Positions 45,501-58,356 of a stretch of DNA of 64,000 bases are shown here, piece after piece. Location: assembly GCA_038025085.1 (NCBI GenBank), contig CM076140.1, positions 498,501 to 562,500 of the forward strand. Reading direction: 5' to 3'. The position numbers and the translations under genes are program-made. Under the pieces are notes generated by a model that saw only the letters and a list, made by a program, of their open reading frames with translations, had not been told where the DNA came from and ran no database searches. Position 1 is the stretch's first letter; each line of letters opens with the position of its first letter. The DNA is from Tetragonia tetragonoides. Lineage: Eukaryota > Streptophyta > Magnoliopsida > Caryophyllales > Aizoaceae.

Positions 45501-48500
45501 ACTCACATGCTTGTCATTTATAGTGAATGATCATACTTGTTACAGTCTTATGCAGGAACCTTTCCGGTCATTGCCACTTGTATGGACCATTCATGAGGAG
45601 AGTGTTGCATCTCGTTTGAATCAGTACACTTCCAATGAAACTATTGAAATTCTAAATGATTGGAAAAAGAGCTTCAACCATGCTACTGTGGTTGTGTTCC
45701 CAAATTACGCCCTTCCGGTATGAATACTTTTTTTTTGGGGGGAGTCTTCTGGAGTTGTGCATGGTGTTGTAGTTGTCAATTCTTAAAATTTGTAGCTCCT
45801 AGTCTACGCCCTTTATTATGTATCTTACTCACTTGTGGCTTTGCTTGTGTACTTTCCTTCCCTTCGCTTTTAGAGTCTTTACTTTTACTACAAGAACTAT
45901 TCTTGTTTCCTTCTGTAAATTTGTCTACTTTTAGCTTGTCGTGTAAACTGGTTTTTCAGATTTAGCGTTTGTTATTACTGAAGCTGCACATTGATCCTTT
46001 CCAAACATTCTTTGAGGGGATCTCACCTTTTTGTTTTTTTTTTTTGGTGGAAGGGGATGCTTCTTTTCTCTATAGGGCAGTGGTACTGGTGAGCACATTT
46101 TGCATATATCTCTAATGGTCTTCCTCCTTTTATAGATGAAATATTCAACATTTGACGCGGGAAACTACTTTGTCATTCCGGGCACTCCAACTGAATCATG
46201 CGAGGCGGATAGTTTAATGGCCTTTAATCAAGAGCAGCTCCACAACAAGAAGGGTCTTGGGGAGGATTTTGTTATAGCAATAATTGGAAGTCAGTTCTTA
46301 TATAAAGGTTTATGGCTGGAGCATGCCCTTATTTTGCAGGCTTTAAAGCCACTTCTTGGGGATTTTTCTTCTGACAATGGATCAAATTCTCGTCTCCAAG
46401 TCTTCATTTTAACTGGAGATTCAACTGGTAACTACACCAAGGCTCTGGAGGTAACATGGCTACTTCTCTAGGATTTTGGTGTCATTGTCGGATACTTCTT
46501 TACTTTTGCAATATGTAATGTGATTATATTGAATTTCATCTGAAGGTTATTTCTGCGAGTCTGAAGTATCCAAAGGGTATTGTGAAGCACGCTGATAGTG
46601 ATGCAAATGCGGATGATATTCTCAGGATTGCCAACCTTGTCATTTATGGATCTTTCCGTGAAGAGAAATCTTTTCCAGATACCTTGATAAAGGCTATGTG
46701 CTATGAGAAGCTCATTATAGCCCCTAATCTCTCCATGATCGGAAGATATGTATGCAACCTTTCTTCAACTTTTCTCTTTATGATGATATATAAAGGTTCA
46801 ACTGAAGTTGCTATGAATAGTGCTTTTGAAGTACATGAAATTGACATTGGGCCTAATCACTCATCTCAGAAATTCCTTATTATGAATATAAACATGTCTC
46901 TCTTTTTGTCTAAATATCTATGTATATTAATATTACTGGACCTTTTAGAATACCCCCTTAGTCCACAAAAGAGTGGCCTTTATGGTTTTCTCACACTATG
47001 AAAAGTTATTTGACTTGACTAAAATACCCTTCAAAAGATTAACTAGCCATATTAAACTGTCTTTAAATTGGAAGGGTTTTATTCCGGTGATTAAGGCAAG
47101 TTGCTTTCAAGTTTCAAAGGGAAGTCCATACCCTTTTTTGTCTTGAATTCCTAATGGGTCACTCTTTCTCGGACAAAAACCTCTCTGTTTGTGGACGGAG
47201 GGATTAAGAATAATATCAAATCATCCCAGATCAGTTGCTAAATGGATTGACCTTCGAATAATATGTTGTGTGTTATATCACATTCCATTTTTCTTGTCTG
47301 TTGATTGCATTGAGTAATGTTTTATGGAAAAGACTTCTGACCTCATTTGCAATATTGCTTAGGTTGATGACAGGGTGAATGGATATCTTTTTCCGAAGGA
47401 TGATATTAACGTCCTAACAGCAATTATGTCAAAAGTAGTTTCAAGGGGAAAATTGTCACCTCTGGCTCACAATGTTGCTTCTATTGGCAAAAGAACAGCT
47501 AAAAACTTCATGGTGGCAGAAGCTGTTAAAGGGTATGCTTTACTGTTGGAAAATATTCTCAAACTACCTTCAGAAGTTGCTGCCCCTAAGCCTGCTGCTG
47601 AAATTCCTTCCCGGTATAGAAATGAATGGCGGTGGGATATCTTAAATATAAATCCTGAGGCAAGATATAGAAATAGAAATGTGAGTAGTTACTTATTCTT
47701 GAAAAAGATTGAGGGACAATGGAGCCAGGATAAGGCAGGTATGGCAATTTCTGCATCTGTTACAGATGAGTTTATCTATAGCATTTGGGAAGATCAGAAA
47801 CAAACTGATATCGCTATTGCAAGAAAGAAAAGAGAAGAAGATGAGGTGAGAGAAATGGTTGAAAGTGTTTACCATGAATTATGTGTCTTTTTTCTTTTCT
47901 ATTCATATTTTTGGCAGTGCGGTTGAGCAAATTATCCCTAGTAAGATCTCTTAATATTTCTTTGTTATTTAATGCCAGCTAAAGGATAGATCTGATCAGT
48001 CCCGGGGGACATGGGAGGATGTATATAGAAATTCTAAAAGGGCAGATCGTTCAAAGAATGAGTTACATGAAAGAGATGACGGAGAGCTTGAAAGGACAGG
48101 TCAGCCGATATGTATTTATGAACCCTACTTTGGGAAGGGAACTTGGCCTTTTTTGCATCACAAGTCACTCTATCGAGGAGTTGGTCTGGTAAGTTGTTGC
48201 TTAGTCTGCTAATCATCAATCTTTTCTCGACTGAACGCTTGAGCATGATTGGGGGTAATGCCACATTAGATGTTTGACATGATTGCATGTTAAGCTTACA
48301 ACATTCTAATTCATTGGTCTTTAGTAGTCATCTTTTTCCTCTCTGAGCTGAAGGTTTGTGGTGGTTGCAACTTGCAAGTTTAGCTAATTCAACTACTAAC
48401 TTTGAAGTGCTTAATAATTTCAAAATCCTACTCTGAACCTCCGTGAATGATATGAAAACAACTTATTCAGTTTCTCTGTAATTCATCGATTGATAATTGC

Positions 48501-51036
48501 AGGGCACAAGAGGCCGGAGATCTGGTGCAGATGATGTCGATGCAGCCTCTCGTCTTCCCCTTCTTACTAATACTTATTACCGGGATGTACTTGGAGAATT
48601 TGGAGCCTTTTTGGCGATTGCTCACAGAGTAGACCGTTTACACAAAAATGCCTGGATAGGTTTCCAGTCCTGGAGAGCAACAGCTAGAAAGGTATTTCAA
48701 TCAACTATTTCCTGCTCTCAGAGTTGCAAGGTTTTGTATTTAATTAGGGTTCAGAAATTAAATCTAACATGAATTGTTGTCTTTTAGTTGGGTTTCATCA
48801 CATTAACATTGTTCTTAAAATATTATTATTTTCTCTTTTGCTCATCAAAGCTTGTTTTTCAATTTCTGTCCACACAATTTGTATTCAGTGATGTTGTATG
48901 TTATCTAATGTCGCTTATGCAAATTCTCCCTGATGAAGCTCCAATTCATTGGATTTTCTGACTATATCAGAGGAATTACAACGAGTGCTTATGCTGGTTA
49001 ACATCCTGAGGCCCTGAATTCGGGTGCTTTTGTGTTTTCCCTTGTTTTGGCTGGCGCCTGGCTGGACTTTGTATTTTTTAGGTCTTGGGGCGGAAGCCTC
49101 AATTAGAACATCTAATTTTTGGTTTTTTTGTAAGATAAAGATTACAGCATCTTACGTGAGTATTTTCAACTACTGTTGCGTGCTATTCATGTTTTTAGTG
49201 GTAGGTAAAGAACACTTTACATTATTAAGAGGGGAAAAGAGTACAATATATTGGTAGGTAAAGCCTTCTTTGGAGAAATTAGCATTAAGGAAAGTCCTTT
49301 TCTACCCTTAATCTTATTTATTTTAAAGACTTCAGAATACACTGTTGAATATATCTGCTAGCTTAAACTGATAGTAAACCCACATCAGGGAGCTCTGTCG
49401 AAGATGGCGGAGGAATCATTGTTGGAAGCTATTGAAGCACAAAAACACGGGGATGCTTTATACTTTTGGATTCGGATGGACATGGACCCTCGAAACCCCT
49501 TGAAGCAAGATTTTTGGTCATTTTGTGATGCTATAAACGCTGGTAATTGCAGGTAAGACCTCTCAAAATCTACATAATGGTCATGGGTTGTCCTTCACAT
49601 TTTTGTTGACAGCAATGTTGTGCATGAAGGTATGCTTTTTCTGATGCTCTTAAGAGGATGTATGGCATTAAGGTTGACTGGGATTCACTCCCACCCATGC
49701 CAGTCGATGGAGATACATGGTCTGTGATGCACAGTTGGGCTCTGCCAACTAGGTCCTTCCTTGAATTCGTCATGTTCGCAAGGTATTTGACACACATGGC
49801 ACTGTCAATGCTGTGTTTCTCGCTTACTAGGTTTCAATTTCTCTGTTTAGGAACTTGACTTTGTTGAAAGTCATGATTTTGTTCTTATTGTCACTGCAGA
49901 ATGTTCGTTGATTCATTGGATGCACAAATGTATGATGAACACCATCAGAGTGCGCACTGTTATCTGAGCTTATCCAAAGTAAGCAGCACTCCTCTTGCTA
50001 CTCCATTCAATAATACAAAAATAGGAGAACCTGAAAAATCCTGTCAATTTGCTAGCTGCATTGATTCTGCTTTCTTCCATATGGATTATACTTCTGATCA
50101 AATTCCTTGATAGGAAGTAGGAACCAGTGCTTTCCATATGGATCAATATTTTCTTTTTTGTAATGGATGATTTGACATTATCCTCTTGACTAATGTCAAA
50201 CCGTTTCCATTCTTTCCTCCATTTTTGCCTCTCAAGGATTCTCAAAATTTTGATCACTTACTACAATTCATCATTATTATGAGGTGATTCCAAGATGCCC
50301 TTGTTTATTTTTAAGGTATAAGACCGTGAAGGCTTGAATTTATTGCTATATAAATTAGAAGAAATAGAACAGTTAGTGAGTTTATTGAATTTAACCATAA
50401 TTATAACTTGTAGCCTTAGAAATTTATGTTCTACGGTATGGGCTTTTGGGGAGTTGGGGTTGAGAGGGATTTTGGGGACTCGCTGAGGATATGCCTTTGT
50501 AGTTTAAGATCACATTTGGCCTTTGTAGTTTTAGAATAGCATGCAATTGTGTATCTCATTATGAAAGGGCCACAAAACCTATCTTGCAGGACAAGCATTG
50601 TTACTCTCGGGTACTTGAGATGCTCGTAAACGTGTGGGCATATCATAGTGCTAGGCGAATGGTATATGTCAATCCTGAAACTGGGATGATGCAAGAACAG
50701 CACAGGTTACAGAACAGAAGAGGCCAAATGTGGATAAAGTGGTTCTCACTTCGCACTCTGAAGAGCATGGACGAGGACTTGGCTGAGGAAGCGGACTCGG
50801 ACAAGAGGAGAAAGCGGTGGTTGTGGCCTTCGACTGGTGAGATCTTCTGGCAGGGCATTTATGAGAGAGAGAGAGATCAACGGAAGAAGGATATTGCAGA
50901 GAAGAAGAGGAAAAACAAGGAGAAAATCGTGAGGATAAAGAACCGAAACTCAAAACACCATAAACCGATAGACAAGTATGTGAAACCCCCACCGGAAGAA
51001 ATGTTAAATACGACGATGGCCATGGCAAAGAGATAA
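42539..51036 (+). CDS. Large family 1 glycosyltransferase, Golgi-type (14 exons)
   Basis: Exons 42539-42964, 43212-43298, 44166-44275, 44948-44998, 45546-45717, 46136-46450, 46546-46749, 47363-47845, 47979-48188, 48503-48691, 49389-49552, 49630-49782, 49900-49978 and 50590-51036 give 1,029 residues in frame. A basic cytoplasmic tail is followed by one membrane anchor (about residues 49-69). A GT-B type glycosyl transferase group 1 domain covers the middle; the C-terminal half of that domain contains DFVIAIIGSQFLYKGLWLEH, then YGSFREEKSFPDTLIKAM with the donor-binding acidic residues, and VNGYLFPKDD. A long plant-specific C-terminal region with a Lys/Arg-rich tail follows. By memory it matches Arabidopsis At4g01210/At5g04480-type proteins; the sugar and acceptor are unknown. 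Intron 7 carries a Stowaway MITE. Confidence 0.93.
46953..47204. mobile_element. Stowaway MITE in intron 7 of the glycosyltransferase gene
   Basis: Begins CCCCCTTAGTCCACAAAAGA and ends with the inverted counterpart CTGTTTGTGGACGGAGGGAT. TA flanks both sides (46951-46952, 47205-47206). About 252 bp, non-coding. Confidence 0.82.
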
Positions 51037-52138
51037 ATATTAGTTTTTCCTTTCCAACACTGGGTGATGCCCCAAGTAGGTTATAGTTGATGATTCTTTC
51101 TGTATCAATGTGTTCTTTTGATTTTTTTTTTCTTTTCCAGAAAGGATGCACAAGTTAAGTTTGTGAAGGGCTGGTTTTTGTATGTACATGAGGAATAGAG
51201 AAGCGAGAAGGACCTGCATTCTTGTAGGCTATTGATGTTGATATAAATCCATTATATAATGTAAACATTTTCACTCTTTCCCTAGTTGTCCATATAAACC
51301 CATTATATGGTGTTCATTTCCTTCTCCCCTGTGACGGAAAATATACCTCATTACTGAGCTTACTGCCTGAGGTGAAGTTACCCTTCTCAGATAATTTTAT
51401 CCACTAGTTAATTAGTTAACTCATTATGTGATGTATAGACCGAATGAGGTCAAGTCTTTTTCCTCCGCCCACAAGTTTTTCCGATGCCTTTTTTTAAGGA
51501 TGGAGTCCACCACCCTTCTTTGTTAACAATTAACCTACTTGGCTACTTCTATTGGAGCTGTGCACTGTGCTTCATCTTACATCATACTTTGGGATTCTGC
51601 GATTATGGTGTTGATTCTGAGAACTCAGGCGTATATACCAATATACCACCATATTTGTTATCCGAATCATGCTTTCAACGTCCGCAAGAACATTCTTTGC
51701 TTTGTATGCCTTCAATACACGCAACAGCAAGAACCAAAGCTAAAACTTCGCCTAAGGCAATGCCAAAGCATTAGGCAAGCAAAAGAAATACATCACTTCT
51801 ATATTGCTACCAAAGGTTACTAAAATTCCATCAGATTCAGTAAGTTACAACATTTGAACTCCAAATAGATCCCCTAATATTTTTTTAATGGATTTTGAAT
51901 AAAGATGTGTTCCTAACTACCTACAAAGCCCAAGCGGGCAGCGCTCGGAAAGAGTACTCTCAGTCTCTCTGCCACGTCCTACCACGATACTACCACTCAT
52001 ATCCAGAACTACAAAACACTTCATTATAGAAGTGAGCTCGGTAAAACGACCCATGACATGCAAGTCCTCCATGATCCCAATGATAGTTATGTGACCAGTA
52101 ACATCGTCAAAGCCAAAGGTAGAGAATTGCCTTAAGCA
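51037..52138. other. Convergent 3' region between glycosyltransferase and FCF1 genes
   Basis: Two tail-to-tail genes end here. The near-duplicate phrases ATAAATCCATTATATAATG and ATAAACCCATTATATGGTG (about 51244 and 51294) lie in the presumed 3' UTR of the glycosyltransferase gene. Open frames at 51484-51823 are not recognisable. Confidence 0.5.
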
Positions 52139-55059
52139 TCAGTATCTTGGAGCTGCATAACATCAGAAGAGCATAAGAAAGCAACACCAGGAATAAGACC
52201 CAAATAAATCAATTTGTACATTTATCCTACCTCCCCCTATTGTAGCTTCTGGCAATCGCTCGATAGAATATTTGTGCTGTGTGATGTACATGATTGGCAC
52301 GCCAGGGATCTGCTTCTCCAATCAGTTTCAGACGTCAAAATAGAACAATTTGGATAAAAGTTAAAAGTCGATATTCAATTGAAGTATTCTAAAGGAAAAA
52401 CAGCCGCGTACCTTTCTAATCCTACGCTTCAAATCTCGATCACATGTAGCAACAAGGTAGCACTTGTGCTGTTTCCAACAAAGTAAATCATATGAATAAG
52501 GGGCTCAGCCGAAACAGTTGCATCATATTGAGAATCCATAGTAACATAAATATTAAGGCTTAAGCAACACACAATAACTACGTCACCAATTTGGTGGAAC
52601 ACACATCCAACCCAGCCCCCTTTGCTAAAATGATCTGAAAATGTGCCGATTGACACAATGCATGTACATTTTGAATGCAGATTCTAAACTGCGCAAATCT
52701 ACCGTAACAAAAAGCACAATAACCAACGATTGATGAGAAACAATCTTGTGAAAATCTATTATCAACATGTTAACTGGAAACACTTTTTTGAATCTTTAAG
52801 AGAAGATTAAAATCTGAAGTGTTTATATTGGAGAATTATGCATAAGAAGACAATCCCTTCGTTTTCCTCGGAATTTTAAGCGATCTATGATGAGAAAAAG
52901 AGGCTACATAGGAGTTAGGACCTAGAGATAAAACTAGGATACACGCAATAATCAAGTGAAGATAGACTAATTGGAGAATGAGCAAAAGTGTGTTGCCCCA
53001 CGCTTGCAATAATTAGATATCTTTAGCAAATCCAGATCTACTGATATTATTCTCAGGAAGAAGCTCACAAAATGCTGATAAGAATGAAGATATAGGAAAG
53101 AAATCCTTTAAAGAGCAATTAAAAAAAAACACTTGATCAGTATGGGGAAAGCATACCTGAGTTACCCTGTCGACAATGCAATCATCAGCATATGTTCCTT
53201 TATGAGTGCAAGGAAGTCTTTCAAACCGAGGATCTTTAGCAATCCTATCAAGTACAGACACATTAAGGGTTTAGTTCAGACACATTTATTTATGACACAA
53301 ATTAGTCGCTAATGAATTAATAGAGAAACCATTTGTGCTTGACTGGCAAAAAGAGGAAGATAAAAGCTAAAAGTTCTTCCCAACATAGTCAATTCCCAAA
53401 TAACAGCAAGTTTTACACCTAACATGGAGTCAGAAGAGTACATCTTGCATACACCAAGTAGCATTAGGGCTGCACATGCAAGCCTCTATTAGACTCACGT
53501 ATGCGGCCCATTTGAAATTTATTATAATACTGGCGTCTCGCCGGTGTCTACAATACATCAACAGTGCACAAGAATTTGTGGAGTCAGTAACATGATCTAG
53601 AATCCATAAGGGAAACGAAAAAGAAACACCCGTATTATTCAAGGGTGGGGTAGGGTGGCTGGGGGCACTAAGAAACATATACTGTCCAAATTCAAAAAAG
53701 AAATGATGACTGTGTAATGTTCTATAAGAATTTACAAAACTAGAGGGATTTACCTCAGTGCTACACGGTACTTTTGACCTAGCTTCTCAAGTTCAGCCAT
53801 CACACAATCCGTGATACATGGAGTACCTGTAGAAATTGAAATGAGAAGAAGCACCAAGATTCCAAGATACAGAAGTTTCTAGTTCTTAAAATGGAACTAA
53901 ATGATTTGAAGAACAAACAATACTACAACTCACACTTTGCATATAAGCAGTCCATCATTCCTTTCTCCAGGTCCAGCTGCACAAAAGGAAAAGGAAAAAC
54001 AAAATCAAGAAATAGTTAAGAATTTCACAATCCTGCAATCAAGTCAACCAAGAGCCAAAAAAGTTTAGATTAAAAATGATACTCTAAGTCTGTAGTCTGT
54101 TTGTTGCAAATAGATTGTGAATTTATCCATTTTAGGCGGTCTTTATCAAAATATATCTATTCTAAACTAGTACCAAACTACCAATATGGAGTACTTGTTA
54201 TTTTCAAATTTCCACTACCCTTAACTCTTTTCCAGTTTACCTATTGTACCTCCCCTCGCACAACCACAACCACAACCACAACAACCACAACCACAACAAC
54301 CACAACCACAACCACCACTACCACCACCAAAACCAGTAACCCATTATCTCTGTCGACATTAATAAGCATTTTCAAATAATTGACAACCTAACATAAAGCT
54401 GATACCAAGCATGACAATGTGACATCCTTCAGCTAAGCACAAATTGAGACTAAATTTTCTTCTAATTTCAAAGCAAAAGTGGGGCTATTATCAAAATGAG
54501 CTACTGGCCGTACATTAGCTGCAGTGCATAAAAATACAGCAACATAAAAGAGGATGCTCACTTTATTCTGGATAGAGAAATTGATGAAATTGGTATCCAC
54601 CAAAACCCTATAAGGCGGTCCCAATGCAGTATTGTACTTGAAGAATAAGGCTGCAGAAACATAAGGCCTGAAGAAAAGCGCAAAACAACAGTTGTTACCT
54701 AAAAACAATGAAAAAAAGGAACAAAATTTTGAATGCCCAATATAGAATAAAGTGATTAAACAAAGTAATTAGGAGGCTTACACGTTTCTGGGAAGATTCT
54801 GGGATTCAAGGTCCTTCTTCTTAGGGTTCAAAACATCTTGCTTGTGCCTGGAATTTGAGGAAATTTAGGGGATTAACAAATGGATTCAAATTATATAGGA
54901 GAAAGAGTGACAGATGGAAAATTTATTTATTTAGCGAATGCGATGAAAATATGGCGAGATAAGAGAGAGAAAGATTGAGAGAGAATACTGTTTGAGAGCC
55001 TTAGAAGTGACCATCTTCTTCACAACTGCAAATTTGGGGCCTTTCTTTGATCTTCCCAT
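52139..55059 (-). CDS. FCF1: FCF1/UTP24, PIN-domain nuclease of the small-subunit processome (nine exons)
   Basis: Minus-strand exons 55059-54989, 54847-54782, 54667-54562, 53976-53934, 53826-53754, 53244-53157, 52468-52412, 52309-52231 and 52152-52139 join to 198 residues, the usual length. It starts [16 protein letters not shown] and contains the PIN domain with its acidic metal-binding residues: VDTNF (Asp about 70), the DC...MAELEK segment and TYADDCIVD. It ends [15 protein letters not shown] as in other eukaryotes. The last exon encodes only 14 nt (PRY and stop). FCF1/UTP24 cleaves pre-18S rRNA at early sites in the nucleolus. Intron 3 carries an (ACAACC)-type microsatellite. The gene is convergent with the glycosyltransferase gene and divergent from the BAG6-like gene. 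Confidence 0.95.
54260..54330. repeat. (ACAACC)-type microsatellite in FCF1 intron 3
   Basis: About 70 bp of imperfect CAACCACAA repeats on the + strand (GTTGTG on the coding strand), drifting into CCACCA. Confidence 0.9.
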
Positions 55060-55125
55060 CTTCTCGTCGGCAATAAACCCTAAACCCTAGCCAAGTTCAA
55101 TACTACAATGACACCAGGAAATCAC

Positions 55126-55144
55126 AGAGAGAGAGAGAGAGAGA
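55126..55144. repeat. (GA)n run in the FCF1 leader
   Basis: Short GA array, about 70 bp upstream of the FCF1 ATG; on the coding strand it is a CT tract. Confidence 0.85.
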
Positions 55145-55410
55145 CGAGAGAAGCGGCGCAGTGGGAATTGTAGGTAGGAAGGGAGGGAGGAATGGCGGTG
55201 CTGCAAAACGATGACCGTCGTTCTTTCTTTTTTCTTCTTCCTATTTTATCCCTGTTTTGGGTTATAAAGCATTTACTTGTCCTCGCAAAAACAAACAAAA
55301 CAAAAAAAAAAAAAAAAAAGAAAAAGGGCTTTTTCTTTTTTTATTTTCAGTGAAAAAAGGGCTTTTTCTTGTTTATTTTAGGCTTAATATTTTTGCACTT
55401 TTTTTTTTTG

Positions 55411-56320
55411 ATTGAAAGTAGGACGGGAATTTTATTACGTAGCTAAAAAATTACACATATCCGAGCTCGCCAGATCAACAAACACCTCCGGCATGTCTTC
55501 CAACCAAATTCTATCAAGACAAGAATAAGGTTGGTGTTTTGCAATACTATGAGCTACCAAATTACTCTTCCTACGTACACACGAAGAAGATAAAAAATAA
55601 AATTTGCTAGACCATAGCACAAAGCCAAGAGGACTACAGATCGCAGTCCTTTTCTTTAGTTTGGAGATAATGTTACTGCAATCACTTTCGGCAATGAAGG
55701 AACGATATCCTACTTCCCAAGCTGTTTTCAATCCGAATAGCATAGCGCGTGCCTCTTGTAGTTCAGGATCAAAAGTAGTTTGCTGCTGGTGGACTCCTAA
55801 CGCCACAATATCACCCTCACAGTTCCTTATCACAAGTCCCCAAGTTTCCAAAGCCAAAGCCCCCCTCGATGACGGAGGCTTCCATCCCCTTTGCTGTTGT
55901 CCTTCATCACGCATATCTGTTTTTTCATTTGTCTCCCTGTACTTAATTTGATATAAAAGTTGTTGCAGCTGCAAATAAAATTCTTAAAGCAAGTATCTTT
56001 CCTCCCATATGAGTCACCCTGCATCTAGCATTCCCAAATTGACCAAGCAGTGGCTAGAAGAGCACCACACCCTTATCCTCCACACGATTCTCCTGCATCG
56101 CCCATTCAAGCCAATCCAGATGTCTGAAAAACAATAGCATGAAAGTCTGATTCATCATCCATTCCACATAGTACACACACCTTTGTCGATAGCCTGAATA
56201 CGCCCGCTCCAAATTAACCTTCGTAGCTAAGGCTCCCGTTGATGCCCTCCACCCAAACATACGGATTCGGGGAAGGACATCTAAACTCCACAACAGCTTC
56301 CAGAATGTTTTTGAATTTCT
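55411..56320 (-). mobile_element. LINE 3' fragment with zf-RVT and RNase H
   Basis: On the minus strand: a zf-RVT-like piece (MWSLDVLPRIRMFGWRASTG, about 56054-56293), then an RNase H-like domain (55435-55974) containing RNCEGDIVALG, a central EARAMLFGLKTAWEVG and SNLVAHSIAKH. A run of T at 55399-55409 is the poly(A) tail of the inverted element. 5'-truncated and frameshifted between the two parts. It is a different LINE family from the one at 20584 (little shared sequence). Confidence 0.82.
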
Positions 56321-58356
56321 CTACGAGTTTTTGTGTATGGATCAAATAACTATTTCTCTTAGACTAAATTTCTACCTTTGGGCTTTGGGTTAAAAAAAAT
56401 AAATAAATAAAAAAAAAAAAAAGAAGGAACAAAAAATGCGAGTAACCAAAAGTGGGCCGGGGTTCCATCTAGAAAGTGGCCATGTCATGAAACGGAAACA
56501 TCGAGAGAGACATGGAGAAATTGCGGGAAACATCTGGAACACCAAAACCCCCCAAAGATTTTTCTTAACTTCTTCTCTGTCTTCTACTATGAACCCCACT
56601 TTAAAAACAACCATCTTTACATCCATTTCTCCATCATCCATAGTTAATCCTCAAAGCGACAAACAAAAGCTCTCAAACAATTCAATTTTACATTTTGGGT
56701 TTTGTTGACCCATTTTGCACTGCTAATTTAAATCACTTGGTGTTGCGGATCGTTTGGCTGTTTTTTTTTTATTTTCTGTTATTCTGTCAGCAATTAAAAC
56801 TGTTATTGTTTTATTTTAGTGATATTATTTAGTTTCTTGCCATTATTTGGATACTAGTTTTGAAATTGTTGAATGATAAAAATGTTTAGGTTATTAGGAA
56901 TTCACTATTAAGGCGACATTATTTGTGTTCTAATGGGTGTGTCTCGCTTGATTCCCTCGTTGTAAAATTGTGGCTGAGCATTGCATGTACAGAATTTATG
57001 TGAATTTGGGGTTCAAAATCAATTTTCAACAGCTTGCAGTACCCCCTTTTGATTGGGACATGGGAATCATAGATGGAGGGTTTGGGTTTTAAAAAAAAAA
57101 ACCAGAGATTTCTAATGATGATGTCTTTTTTGTAATTGAAAATTTATGCTCAGATTGATTGGGTGGAGAAAATGGTTTGAAGTGCTACTTTAAATTATGT
57201 AGCTCCTTTGGCTTGCTGATCAAAAATGATTGTTTATGATCTATTTAACTACTATGTAAGAGTCTTTCCTGAGTTATAGGATTGTGTAGAGAACTTAAGG
57301 CTTATTTACTTGAATATAATGGTGATGATAATATAATGCACTATTTTATCGGGTAAACGTGGATTAGAAAAGGAAGGTGGGGGAAGAGAAACATGAAAAG
57401 AGTGAATTGGATTACAACATCCATCGTAATCACTATTATTTTATTTTAGAACAAATAAAGATGATTATATTTGCACTCAAGCTCCGAAATCTCATATTTC
57501 TTCTTCCCTCCTTTCTTTTGCTTCCACATTTACTATAAAATGACGGATTATATTGTAATCATCATTGCTTACAAGTAAACACCACCTTAATGTTTAGTGA
57601 TCTAGTAGTAATGGGGTCTTTTAATCTCTGAGAAATAGAGCATTTCCACATTAATTTCGACCGCCTTCAAACATCTGATCGCCCATTTGTCCTTAACAAG
57701 TTATAGCTGAATCATCAGATACTTTGTTTCATTAGAGTTGGTGGTCAGTTATGTTGATTCTTGGATGCGATGTCTTAAGGTCTTTCTGTTTTATAGTTAT
57801 GAGCTGCAACCTGTCTCAGCCTCTCATTATTAGGCTGAACAGAACATATATGTTTATGTTGCCCTGTGTCTCATGCTTTTCAGGCAGGATGTGTCCTAAC
57901 CCTCTTTTTTGTGAATCGATTTCTTAGCATAAATAAGTAGGAGTAATTTGTTTGATTAGTAGTATGATGTTACTGTATTTGATTTATTTTCTCCTGCAGG
58001 TTCCACTTTTCTTTTGAGGTTTTGGGAGGTAGTCATTCCTTTGAGCTCAGAGGAGAGTTCAATCCGGAAAACTGACAATATCCGCATTGTTATATTTAGT
58101 CATTATGTAATATGTAGCACGCCTTGTTTTATGCTCGGCGATTATCTTATCTCCATCTCTATATTCACAGTATACCTTTGTCTTATATGATGTCAAGCAT
58201 GTGTTTTACTATGATAAACTTACTGAACTGATTTATCTTATAGTTCAGGCTAATTTATACTGTAAAAGGTGTTTTGTGTTTGCTACTGCAGTTGGTAGCC
58301 ACTTTGCTTGTCAAATTCAACTTGAGGTTTGTGCTTGAGTATATTTGGTGAAGAAG
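56321..58356. other. Promoter and spliced 5' leader region of the BAG6-like gene
   Basis: No coding gene is recognised. Good acceptor sites CTCCTGCAG (about 58000) and CTACTGCAG (about 58291) just before the coding exon suggest 5'-UTR introns, but the first exon cannot be fixed from sequence alone. The frame at 56436-56708 is not recognisable. Confidence 0.4.

Noticed and set aside
54101..54379. Poly-threonine protein frame
   Set aside because: Translation of the (ACAACC)-type microsatellite within an FCF1 intron.
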